DNA from: a virus
Strand: one strand, 5' to 3'
Virus record (IMG/VR): IMGVR_UViG_3300010370_000313
Coordinates: 1-20,157 of that record
Length of the DNA stretch: 20,157 nt
Below, piece after piece: positions 14,061-20,157 of the stretch. The first letter of the stretch is position 1. Every line of letters starts with the position of its first letter. The translations under genes were made by a program, and so were the position numbers. The notes beneath the pieces were generated by a model. It saw only the letters and a program-made list of their open reading frames with translations. It made no database searches and was not told where the DNA came from.

Positions 14061-14528
14061 TTAAAGTAAGAGATTTCCTTCAGCTTGTCGTCGCAATGTT
14101 AGTCCACGTAGGACGCGACCCGCTGCTTTATTCCACTTCAAGATTTCTTCATACGCGCCTTGCCAGTCTTTGGCGTCTACGCGCTTCTTGAACGTGCTTA
14201 TCCGATAGTTGCCTAGTCCACAGTTATAAGCGAAAGATATCACAGCGGCAAGGCGTCTCGGAGGCTCAGCAGCCAATCCGGGTGATAGTTTCAATACTCC
14301 GTGACAAAAATGCAGTAAATGATTATCAAGTTCTGCTTGTGCTTTCTCGACAGTCCAGACGGTGCCGGGTTTGATGTCGGGACCGGTACAGCCCCATCCA
14401 ATCGTCCACGGATCACCGTTTGTGCCGGGGTCTGGATAGGCTGTACAGTCGCCGTTAGGCAGACGCTTGGCATAGCCCTCGAAAGGCTTTACCAAAACGT
14501 CTCCGGCAATCTGAATAGCCTCTTTCAT
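14061..14528 (-). CDS. GH24 endolysin (T4/P22-type lysozyme, muramidase)
   Basis: This enzyme cleaves the N-acetylmuramic acid-N-acetylglucosamine bond of peptidoglycan to lyse the host. The 155-aa length is usual for the family. KPFEGY carries the catalytic Glu17, CTAYPDPG carries Asp33, and DPWTIGWG carries Thr42, giving the Glu-Asp-Thr triad of T4 lysozyme. AAVISFAYNCGLGNYRIST (113-131) and LRGLTLRRQAEGNLLL at the end are also typical. The Glu-Asp spacing is longer than in T4 because of an insertion containing PNGDCT. There is no signal peptide or N-terminal anchor, so release should depend on a holin. The start overlaps the upstream membrane-protein gene by ATGA. Confidence 0.93.
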   Translation of the reverse strand: MKEAIQIAGDVLVKPFEGYAKRLPNGDCTAYPDPGTNGDPWTIGWGCTGPDIKPGTVWTVEKAQAELDNHLLHFCHGVLKLSPGLAAEPPRRLAAVISFAYNCGLGNYRISTFKKRVDAKDWQGAYEEILKWNKAAGRVLRGLTLRRQAEGNLLL

Positions 14529-15010
14529 TGCTTATTATATTTTTCGATGGAGCGACCAACGAACCAGAATGTCAGACACATATTCAGCATGGCAAAGTCA
14601 TCAACATCCCATGACTGACGCAAAATCTCAGCCCAATGTCCACCAGTCTGCATTGCCAACACAATTGCCGCAATCTTCACCGTTGCATACATGAAGAACA
14701 ACGCCCACGTGATGCCGGGACGAACCAGAGCCGACACAGCAGAAACAAACCATCCGGCTTCTTTAGCGGTCTTAGATTGCTCTTTGAAGGCTTCCTTGAT
14801 GGTTTCAAGTTGCGTGACGGAATAGTCAACATAGCGCTCTTCCATCTTAAACTGACCACGCATCTTCTCCAGATCAGTTTGCAGGCTGAACATGGCAAGC
14901 TCGTGCTTGCGCTCACTGCCCTTATCCAGAAACTTCAATACTTCGGGAGCAAGTCGAAACAAGCCACCGAAGAGGCTACCCAATACTCCACCACCCAACA
15001 TTTCCAACAT
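14525..15010 (-). CDS. 3TM holin-like membrane protein (161 aa)
   Basis: The N-terminus is a glycine-rich hydrophobic start (MLGGGVLGSLFGGLFRLAP). A charged helical stretch (30-85) follows, probably coiled coil. Two clear membrane segments come after it: about 96-120 (VRPGITWALFFMYATVKIAA...) and 139-154 (AMLNMCLTFWFVGRS). The G-W-x-x-S-A-x-x-VRP-x-x-T-W feature resembles the 3TM holin family of gene-transfer agents and phages (PF11351-like). Directly upstream of the endolysin with a 4-nt overlap, it is a second holin candidate or a regulator of lysis timing. TTAGGAGC precedes the ATG. Confidence 0.65.
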   Translation of the reverse strand: MLEMLGGGVLGSLFGGLFRLAPEVLKFLDKGSERKHELAMFSLQTDLEKMRGQFKMEERYVDYSVTQLETIKEAFKEQSKTAKEAGWFVSAVSALVRPGITWALFFMYATVKIAAIVLAMQTGGHWAEILRQSWDVDDFAMLNMCLTFWFVGRSIEKYNKQ

Positions 15011-15011
15011 A

Positions 15012-15488
15012 CTAAGCTCCTAAAGCAATAAAGAACAAAGCCGTGCCGATAGCACCGACTCCTAGCGATACATAAAACAAAGACAGCGTCACAGCCAAGA
15101 TGGCGGCAGACGACAACACAATAGCAAGCTGTAGAGCCATTGCCGAATACGAATACCACGGAGATTTTGTTTTGGCAGCGTCTCTGGTGGCTTCGGCAGC
15201 ACGCGCCTTAGCTTCTATTTCTTCCATGTCAGCACGCAGACGAACAACTTCGTCTTTAGAGCCTGCGACTTCATGTATGGTGGCTCTGACATTCTTGGTG
15301 CCATACCACGTCCACAAATTGTTAGCGCTAATAGTACCGTTCAAAACGGCAGAGGAATTTCTCCCGGCAAAGTAATTTGTAACAGCAAGCAATAGAGCAA
15401 GCACGCTAATAGAAATCGCAGCAAGAGCTTTGACATATGCTTCCCTTTCAGAGCGAGTGGCAGTTGGCGCAGGCTTTTTTAGACTCAT
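15012..15488 (-). CDS. DUF4337-like membrane protein (158 aa)
   Basis: The layout is one N-terminal membrane helix (about 21-41, ALAAISISVLALLLAVTNYF), an external or periplasmic middle, and two C-terminal helices (about 113-135 and 137-157). The block ANNLWTWYGTKNVRATIHEVA (55-75), followed by a charged helix, resembles DUF4337 proteins, whose function is unknown. It lies between two other membrane-protein genes in the lysis neighbourhood, so a part in envelope disruption is possible but unproven. The ATG overlaps the upstream gene by 4 nt, and the downstream gene begins one base after the stop. Confidence 0.65.
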   Translation of the reverse strand: MSLKKPAPTATRSEREAYVKALAAISISVLALLLAVTNYFAGRNSSAVLNGTISANNLWTWYGTKNVRATIHEVAGSKDEVVRLRADMEEIEAKARAAEATRDAAKTKSPWYSYSAMALQLAIVLSSAAILAVTLSLFYVSLGVGAIGTALFFIALGA

Positions 15489-15979
15489 TTTTGGATAGAA
15501 GCTATAATATAATAGACGATTCCAGCTAAAGCGGTCAATAAAAATGCAATGCCTGTGCCGTATTTGACATTAAGCATGAATGCCTGCTGACGCAAATAAT
15601 GCTCACGCTCTCTTTTCTCGCGCTCCTTCTTTAAACGGATGCGCTCCATAATCATCTCGTTGTAAACGTTCTCACCGTAGTGAGCGATGATGAGTATCTT
15701 GAGTTCGTACTCTTGCTTGACAAGCGCTTGCTTGTGCATGGTAATCTGCAAGGCTTCTTGCTCGACTGACCCGTCATGCAGCAGGCGCTTGAAGATGGTG
15801 GGCTTCTTGTTGGCCTTCTCGTTGGCAATGCGGTTGAAGTCCCCAAAGGCTCCATACCACTTGCCAATTTGACCGGCAACGTCCTGCACTTCTCTACCGG
15901 CTGCAACAAGCTTTTTAACAGCACCAAAAGCGGCATTCGCTGCCGATACAGCCGCGAGAATGCCGCTTATTGGCTCCAT
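15485..15979 (-). CDS. Conserved phage protein with C-terminal membrane anchor (164 aa)
   Basis: The N-terminal 45 residues (ISGILAAVSAANAAFGAVKK, GREVQDVAGQIGKWYGA) match a family I recall from cyanophage- and pelagiphage-type genomes, usually annotated as hypothetical. Residues 60-135 are strongly charged helix, ending in a run rich in Lys, Glu and Arg (RIRLKKEREKREREHYLRQQ). One membrane helix (about 142-160, TGIAFLLTALAGIVYYIIA) sits at the C-terminus. Such a tail-anchored coiled coil could be an envelope or lysis accessory protein; it lacks a lipobox or N-terminal signal, so it is not a standard spanin. The ATG shares one base with the upstream stop (TAATG). Confidence 0.65.
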   Translation of the reverse strand: MEPISGILAAVSAANAAFGAVKKLVAAGREVQDVAGQIGKWYGAFGDFNRIANEKANKKPTIFKRLLHDGSVEQEALQITMHKQALVKQEYELKILIIAHYGENVYNEMIMERIRLKKEREKREREHYLRQQAFMLNVKYGTGIAFLLTALAGIVYYIIASIQK

Positions 15980-16146
15980 TATTGCACTTGCTCTTCAGGT
16001 TTAATTTCAGGCATCGGCAACTGCGGAGTCGCTTGCTCTTGAATAGCTTGAACAATTTGAAACACTTCCTGATAGGGACGTGTTGCCAAATATTGAAGCA
16101 CAGCATTTACAAGCGGCAGTGTCAATGCAATTTTAGTGTCGTTCAT
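15979..16146 (-). CDS. Small conserved phage protein (55 aa)
   Basis: Reading the - strand from the ATG at 16146 gives a 55-residue protein beginning MNDTKIALTLPLVNAVLQYL. It continues ATRPYQEVFQIVQAIQEQA and ends in a Pro/Glu-rich tail (PQLPMPEIKPEEQVQ). The ribosome site is AAAGGA just before CTTTT-ATG. The LPL-x-x-VNAVLQYL-x-TRPY-x-EV pattern matches small proteins I recall from many uncultured aquatic phages; their function is unknown. Two amphipathic helices are likely, suggesting a small adaptor or subunit. Its stop overlaps the next start by one base. An inverted repeat lies just upstream of its ribosome site. Confidence 0.75.
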   Translation of the reverse strand: MNDTKIALTLPLVNAVLQYLATRPYQEVFQIVQAIQEQATPQLPMPEIKPEEQVQ

Positions 16147-16160
16147 AAAAGTCCTTTCGT

Positions 16161-16198
16161 TAACATGAACAGGCGTTGTTAGCGCCTATAACATGTTA
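16161..16198. promoter_or_regulatory. Two-part inverted repeat in the late operon
   Basis: The outer arms TAACATG (16161-16167) and CATGTTA (16192-16198) pair over 7 bp. Inside them AGGCG (16171-16175) pairs with CGCCT (16183-16187) around a 7-nt loop. Neither side has a T run, so it is not an intrinsic terminator. It covers the end of the DUF7936-like gene and lies 14 bases before the 55-aa gene, in one of the few gaps of this operon. Possible roles are an RNA processing or stability hairpin or a protein-binding site. Confidence 0.5.
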
Positions 16199-16486
16199 CC
16201 ACGGAACGCCAGAAAGCACTGGAGGATTTGCAAGAGATGCCAATTGAGCATCCAATGCGGCTTCTTTAGCAGCAACGCCTTCTTCACCCCAACGCTCTGT
16301 AAGCCACCCTTTTACATCAGCTTCAGTGAGTTCTTCGAAAGGCTTAAATACGCCTTCGTGAGTAAAAGACTCAGTGCCATACTGAGAAGCAGTATGTTCG
16401 CCTTGCGTTTTGGTAACGCTCCAATGGACGATGGTGACAAAACCATCGGTGGCATTTCGTTCAAGGGTGTTAATGATGATGTTCAT
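16196..16486 (-). CDS. DUF7936-like phage protein (96 aa)
   Basis: The N-terminal half is beta-rich and matches a conserved phage pattern: IINTLERNATDGFVTIVHWS (about 4-23), then ASQYGTESFT (33-42). A short helical half (YEELTE-like FEELTEADVKGWLTERW) follows, and the tail ends ANPPVLSGVPW, a PxxxxGxPW ending typical of the family. These proteins usually sit beside tail-fibre or adsorption genes and their function is unknown; a tail accessory or assembly role is inferred from this position. CGGAGTAAA precedes the ATG, six bases after the chaperone-like gene. Confidence 0.7.
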   Translation of the reverse strand: MNIIINTLERNATDGFVTIVHWSVTKTQGEHTASQYGTESFTHEGVFKPFEELTEADVKGWLTERWGEEGVAAKEAALDAQLASLANPPVLSGVPW

Positions 16487-16492
16487 ATTAAT

Positions 16493-16984
16493 TTACTCCG
16501 GTTGAGTGGGCCATTGAATAGTCCACGGAAAGCCTTCTTGCGTGGTGATGTCACGAAGAGATTGACGATAGGTAGCCCACACGGCTTTGTCTACGGGTGA
16601 GTCTGCCAGTTGAGTCCAGTCACAAGCATCAAGACTTCGATTGCGACTTTCCCGCACAGACTTAGCCTGTTCCGCGTCTTTCACCACCTTGTAAGCAGCC
16701 TCCTGCTCGGCGGCAGTTGCCTCCGGCGTATCCGTGAAGATCGGCCCAAGCACATACTTGGTGAACCACTTGCCGTCAGCCTGCTGCTCCACGCCTTGAC
16801 GCATGGAATATTGATAGACTGTCCCGCCGGTGGCTTGCGGGCCTTCAAACACCGGGTCTGAGTCGAACATTTCAATGGCCTCGGGACTCAGCGGCCCTAC
16901 CGACCTGCCGTAAGTCATCGCCACCCACTTGATCCACTCGTGGTCAAGCAGCACTTGGCCTGTTGATCGAATTCTGATTTCCAT
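16493..16984 (-). CDS. Phage tail-assembly-chaperone-like protein (163 aa)
   Basis: The C-terminal domain (about 110-160) contains RNRSLDACDWTQLADSPVDK, then an Ala-Trp-Ala-like VWATYRQSLRDI and GFPW-x-I-x-WP. This matches the domain found in many phage tail-fibre assembly chaperones (PF16778-like/DUF4376-like). The N-terminal half (to about 95) has a WI-x-WVAMTYGRSVG strand and aromatic residues (TVYQYSMRQG) and may bind the fibre. Such proteins are usually encoded just after the fibre they help fold, as here: the gene begins 9 bases after the repeat-built fibre. AAGGAG gives a strong ribosome site. Confidence 0.75.
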   Translation of the reverse strand: MEIRIRSTGQVLLDHEWIKWVAMTYGRSVGPLSPEAIEMFDSDPVFEGPQATGGTVYQYSMRQGVEQQADGKWFTKYVLGPIFTDTPEATAAEQEAAYKVVKDAEQAKSVRESRNRSLDACDWTQLADSPVDKAVWATYRQSLRDITTQEGFPWTIQWPTQPE

Positions 16985-16993
16985 TATTTCTCC

Positions 16994-18982
16994 TTATGCG
17001 ATGGCGAGGTAGATGTAGGTGCCGCCGTTGGCGTTCAGCCCTGCCGGGGCTGCTGCGGTGACTTGGAAGCCCACGCTTGTGGTGTCCACATAGTTCGTGC
17101 CGGTGTCTTCAGCAGCCGTGGAGTTAAGCAACAAGTAGGGATCATTGCCGCTTGTGATGCCACGGGCAGAGTCGTACACAAACCAATCGCCCGTGCTGTC
17201 CGTGCGCTTGATGAGCACGAACCGAGCACCGCCCGTGAAGCCGCAGTTAATGGTTTGCAATGCACCCGTGCCGGTGTAACTGCCGACCTTGCTGACGCCG
17301 GGGCAGGAGGCGAACAGGTAGGCGACATAATTAACACCCGAATCGTTTGTTGAGCCGCCACCCGCTGCTAAAGTAAATACGGTGCTTGTTGGAGTGGTGT
17401 TGTTCCAATCCGATGTCGTATACGAAGCGCCGGTGGTGTTTAGTTCTATCCCTTTATTGTTTCCAAGTGAAGCAACATACACAGGCCAACCCGCCGAAGT
17501 GGTGCGAGATTTAAATATCATCAACTCAGGAACAACACCCAAATTGTGCGTCACCGTTCTAGTTCCACTTGTACCGGAATAACAAACCACATCGAAGAAG
17601 CCGGGGGCGCGACCAAACATATAGCCGATGTACGCAATGTTAAGTTGGTTGGTTTGGCTATTGCTTCTGTTGACTGACACACCGTCGTTGTTGAAGCTCT
17701 CAACCTGATAACCAAGTCCATCGCCCCCGGAAGTGTCAGTTTCTTCAGCCGACACTGCGGCACCCGACGGTGCGCCATACAAAAACACCCTAGTTCCACG
17801 CAACTTGTCGTAGCGTGCAGTAGCAACACCCCCGGGTCTTGGAATGGGCCAAAATGTATCCGGTGAGAACGACGCCCCGGTTAACTTGTTCAAGCTAAAT
17901 CCGGCTCCGGTGTACGCCTTGGGCAAGAAAACACTCGTCCCCGTTGTCGGCGTTTTCATCGGGCCGCGACGGATGGCGATGTAGATGAATGTTTGAGATC
18001 CATTCACCCCACTGACAGTAAACCCAGTTGCGTTTGGAGATGCATAGTCGCTGTTGAATATTTCTGCGCCGCTAGAGTTTGCTTGCAGCAGCGCATCATT
18101 TTGTCCCTCAACGGTCATGCCGCGCATGGTGTCAAACATCCACCATCCTGTGCCGTTCAGACTGGACATTTTCCACATCACCCACTGCGGCTCATACCCA
18201 AGAGTGACACTCGCATTCCCGCTGCCGTCAGTCGTAAACGACCCACACGAAATCACATTGTCCGTACCCGTCAGCCCGAAGCCGCCTGCGTCGTGGGCGA
18301 AGAGGTAGGCGACATAGGTTGAACCATTGTTATTGACCTGAGTGGAATTCCCCACCGTGAAATTAGTACTTGTAGGCTCCGTGTCATTCCAAAATGTTGA
18401 TGAAGTAACAAATACACCAGTGCCATTAAAGTTTGCACCTTTCGTCGCTCCAGTTGATCTATGGTAGGCCAACCAGTTGAACCCATCGCTCAAGCATTTG
18501 ACAATAATGAAGCCCGGCGCAGAACCAAGGTTGTGGCTAATTGCTCGACTTGCAGAGCCATTCCCCGTATAAGTCACCACATCAAAGAACTTCGCCTGCT
18601 TGCGAAATGTCCATGAGACATAGTTCGTGCCGCTTGCGTTGTTTCCACCGACGCCAACTCCGTTACCTAATGTAAAACCAGTTGTGCTAAATGCAGTAAT
18701 TGCCTGCGTATACCCCTGCTGCGAATTAGTAAGGTCTGAATAAAGCAGCGCGTTAGCGCCTGCCGACCATCGGTTCGTATCAATCAGGATGTGGCTCGTG
18801 CCTGCGTTAATCCTGTCCTTTCCCCACACCAACCCGCCCTTGGTGGACAGATCAATCCCGTTGGTGATCGTCTGCGTAGAGCCGTTGCCGGTGTAGAGCC
18901 ATGTGCTGAACACATCCTCGATGTAGACCTTTTCAGCCCCACCGGCACCTTCAGCCAAAACTAGTTGCTGTGAGCCGCTCAT
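16994..18982 (-). CDS. Tail fibre/spike protein with duplicated beta-rich cassette (662 aa)
   Basis: The protein is rich in Gly, Thr, Asn and aromatic residues, typical of phage receptor-binding proteins. It is built from two copies of a cassette of about 310-320 residues (26-340 and 350-662). In each, an N part leads to FFDVV-x-Y(T/S)G with a HNLG-x-x-P block (132-160 and 462-490) and then N-x-x-PTST-x-FT (200-209 and 528-537). YVAYLFA follows (223-229 and 552-558), and a last part contains W-x-x-(F/Y)D-x-x-RG (281-288 and 600-608). The pattern resembles DUF7483-type tail proteins. It probably recognises the host surface. It is followed by the chaperone-like gene and overlaps the upstream fibre gene by ATGA, with no strong ribosome site of its own. 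Confidence 0.75.
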   Translation of the reverse strand: MSGSQQLVLAEGAGGAEKVYIEDVFSTWLYTGNGSTQTITNGIDLSTKGGLVWGKDRINAGTSHILIDTNRWSAGANALLYSDLTNSQQGYTQAITAFSTTGFTLGNGVGVGGNNASGTNYVSWTFRKQAKFFDVVTYTGNGSASRAISHNLGSAPGFIIVKCLSDGFNWLAYHRSTGATKGANFNGTGVFVTSSTFWNDTEPTSTNFTVGNSTQVNNNGSTYVAYLFAHDAGGFGLTGTDNVISCGSFTTDGSGNASVTLGYEPQWVMWKMSSLNGTGWWMFDTMRGMTVEGQNDALLQANSSGAEIFNSDYASPNATGFTVSGVNGSQTFIYIAIRRGPMKTPTTGTSVFLPKAYTGAGFSLNKLTGASFSPDTFWPIPRPGGVATARYDKLRGTRVFLYGAPSGAAVSAEETDTSGGDGLGYQVESFNNDGVSVNRSNSQTNQLNIAYIGYMFGRAPGFFDVVCYSGTSGTRTVTHNLGVVPELMIFKSRTTSAGWPVYVASLGNNKGIELNTTGASYTTSDWNNTTPTSTVFTLAAGGGSTNDSGVNYVAYLFASCPGVSKVGSYTGTGALQTINCGFTGGARFVLIKRTDSTGDWFVYDSARGITSGNDPYLLLNSTAAEDTGTNYVDTTSVGFQVTAAAPAGLNANGGTYIYLAIA

Positions 18983-20157
18983 GTCACATTCCCCGTAACG
19001 ACGCAGACGGTGCCGCTGATGAACAGGATGGTTGCCACGCCCCGAGTTGCCAGAGTCATCGTAGCCTTGTCGGAGTCCGTGCCCGCGATGTAAGCCGTGG
19101 TGATGGAGCAGGTGATGGTGATGTTGCCCGTGGTGTTGTTGAACACGCTCACCACATCGCCCGTGGCGAAGGTCGCGTCAGGGATCGTGATGCTGCCGCC
19201 GGAGCCCACCTGAATGTACTCACCCACATCCGTGGTGGCGAGGGTGTAGGAGCCCGTCTTGGCAGAACCTGACTGCGGGATGTTGCGGAACCCAACCGGG
19301 TAGGCGTTACCCGCTGCGTCCATGAACCGCAGATCGCCCGACTGGGAGTACAGCGAGACACCGTTGGTCAGCGTACCCGCCGGGGCCGTGCCGTTAAACA
19401 GTTGCAGGGCAGCAGAGCCTACCGTGGTGCCGCGATCAGCCGAGCCGCCGATGGAGACATTCCCACCCGAGGTAATCCGGGCGCGTTCTGTGTTGTTGGT
19501 GTTAAAAATCAGCGGGTTGTTGGAGTTGGTCTGAAGTTGTAAGCCGTTGTTGTTTGCTAGCAAAAAGCCAAGTGAGGCTCCGTTGGACAGCATTTCCAAA
19601 TGCGATCCGCTAGATCCATTAACGGTAATACCTTTAGTCCCGCTGCCAAAGAAGTTTGGCGATGTAGTTCCCACCCCCAAATTCCCACTCGCATCAAGCG
19701 TCATCGCCTGCGTGAAACTGATGGTGTTTCCTGCGGTGCCGGAGGCTGCGGTGTGCCACTCATAAGCACCTACATTTGAAAAGCGATGAAATCCTGCAAA
19801 GTTGCTAGCGATGTAGCGATAGTTTGTGCCGTCAAAATAATTGTTTGCGCCAATCTGATAGTAAGAAGTCTGCCCATTGTTGGACAGAGAAGTTCCGTTA
19901 GCCAGTTGCAAAACTTTAAAAGCCGATCCCCAAGCACTCGGCGTCACCCCGAGGCCGAGGTTTTTTCCATCAGGCTGAAGAACTAAATCAGCATAAGCGG
20001 CGAAAGCACTATTACTGAATCCTTGAATAGAAGCACCCTTGCCGCTATTGCCAATGGTTACAACTTGGGAGCCGCCTACCGCACCAAATACCGCAGAGAA
20101 AGAATTACCAGCGTCATAGACTTGCAACTTAGCACTAGGCGAACTCGTCCCAATGCC
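18979..20157 (-). CDS. Tail fibre protein, C-terminal 392 residues (cut by window edge)
   Basis: The frame stays open to the right edge: upstream of a TTG at 20127 it reads GIGTSSPSAK, so the TTG is not the start and the N-terminus lies outside the window. The protein shows degenerate repeats of the form L-G-(V/L/I)-G followed by a T/S-P-rich turn (GIGTSSP, LGLGVTPSAW, LGVGTTSP, VSIGGSADRG), each followed by an L-x-(L/V) strand. This is usual in trimeric phage fibres. The last ~120 residues (from about AYPVGFRNIPQSG to VVTGNVT, including VSVFNNTTGNITIT) form a beta-rich tip domain common in cyanophage- and pelagiphage-like fibres. Host attachment is the likely role. Confidence 0.85.
   Translation of the reverse strand, partial: GIGTSSPSAKLQVYDAGNSFSAVFGAVGGSQVVTIGNSGKGASIQGFSNSAFAAYADLVLQPDGKNLGLGVTPSAWGSAFKVLQLANGTSLSNNGQTSYYQIGANNYFDGTNYRYIASNFAGFHRFSNVGAYEWHTAASGTAGNTISFTQAMTLDASGNLGVGTTSPNFFGSGTKGITVNGSSGSHLEMLSNGASLGFLLANNNGLQLQTNSNNPLIFNTNNTERARITSGGNVSIGGSADRGTTVGSAALQLFNGTAPAGTLTNGVSLYSQSGDLRFMDAAGNAYPVGFRNIPQSGSAKTGSYTLATTDVGEYIQVGSGGSITIPDATFATGDVVSVFNNTTGNITITCSITTAYIAGTDSDKATMTLATRGVATILFISGTVCVVTGNVT

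Noticed and set aside
20125-20127. TTG at 20127 as the start of the right-edge tail fibre
   Set aside because: The frame remains open upstream and reads GIGTSSPSAK, a typical internal fibre repeat, so the gene continues past the window.

Overview
The window looks like part of a tailed bacteriophage genome, probably podovirus-like and of the kind recovered from aquatic samples. The evidence is a tightly packed genome (most gene junctions are 4-nt ATGA or 1-nt overlaps, or gaps under 10 nt), a phage-type cobalamin-dependent ribonucleotide reductase, a T7-type holin beside a GH24 endolysin, tail-fibre genes, and a run of very large Ala/Gln-rich proteins of the type ejected with DNA by short-tailed phages. 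No tape-measure or baseplate gene is visible. The host cannot be named from the sequence. No tRNA, CRISPR array, insertion sequence or attachment site was seen, and no gene-free stretch exceeds about 110 bases.

Right-pointing metabolic/replicative segment (1-3130, + strand): the tail end of an upstream gene, a hairpin terminator, a class II ribonucleotide reductase (nrdJ), a second hairpin terminator, then four small overlapping genes: a hypothetical protein, a PD-(D/E)XK nuclease-like protein, an RMF-like protein and an acidic hypothetical protein. A strong, probably bidirectional terminator at 3136-3159 separates this segment from the opposing operon.

Left-pointing late operon (beyond 20157 down to 3158, - strand). 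In transcription order: a tail fibre cut by the window edge, a second repeat-built tail fibre/spike protein, a tail-assembly-chaperone-like protein, a DUF7936-like protein, a 55-aa conserved small protein, a C-terminally anchored membrane protein, a DUF4337-like membrane protein, a 3TM holin-like membrane protein, the GH24 endolysin, a T7-type holin, an HExxH metallopeptidase-like protein, a 1022-aa repeat protein, two small proteins, a 476-aa protein, an 1159-aa protein and a 583-aa protein. The late operon promoter must lie beyond the right edge.

How they fit together: NrdJ supplies dNTPs for phage replication and the small early genes probably handle DNA or host functions. The late operon builds the adsorption apparatus, then the lysis set, then the proteins thought to be ejected into the host. 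The best candidate for something undescribed is the last late gene (3158-4909): its central part carries a YHGG...GSTSLTRD...ETE pattern resembling an ADP-ribosyltransferase fold. That suggests a virion-borne effector enzyme, analogous in concept to T4 Alt but unrelated in architecture. Also notable are the 1022-aa protein built from four copies of a ~53-residue module plus hendecad repeats, and a short GG-hydrophobic-basic motif shared by several neighbouring late proteins.
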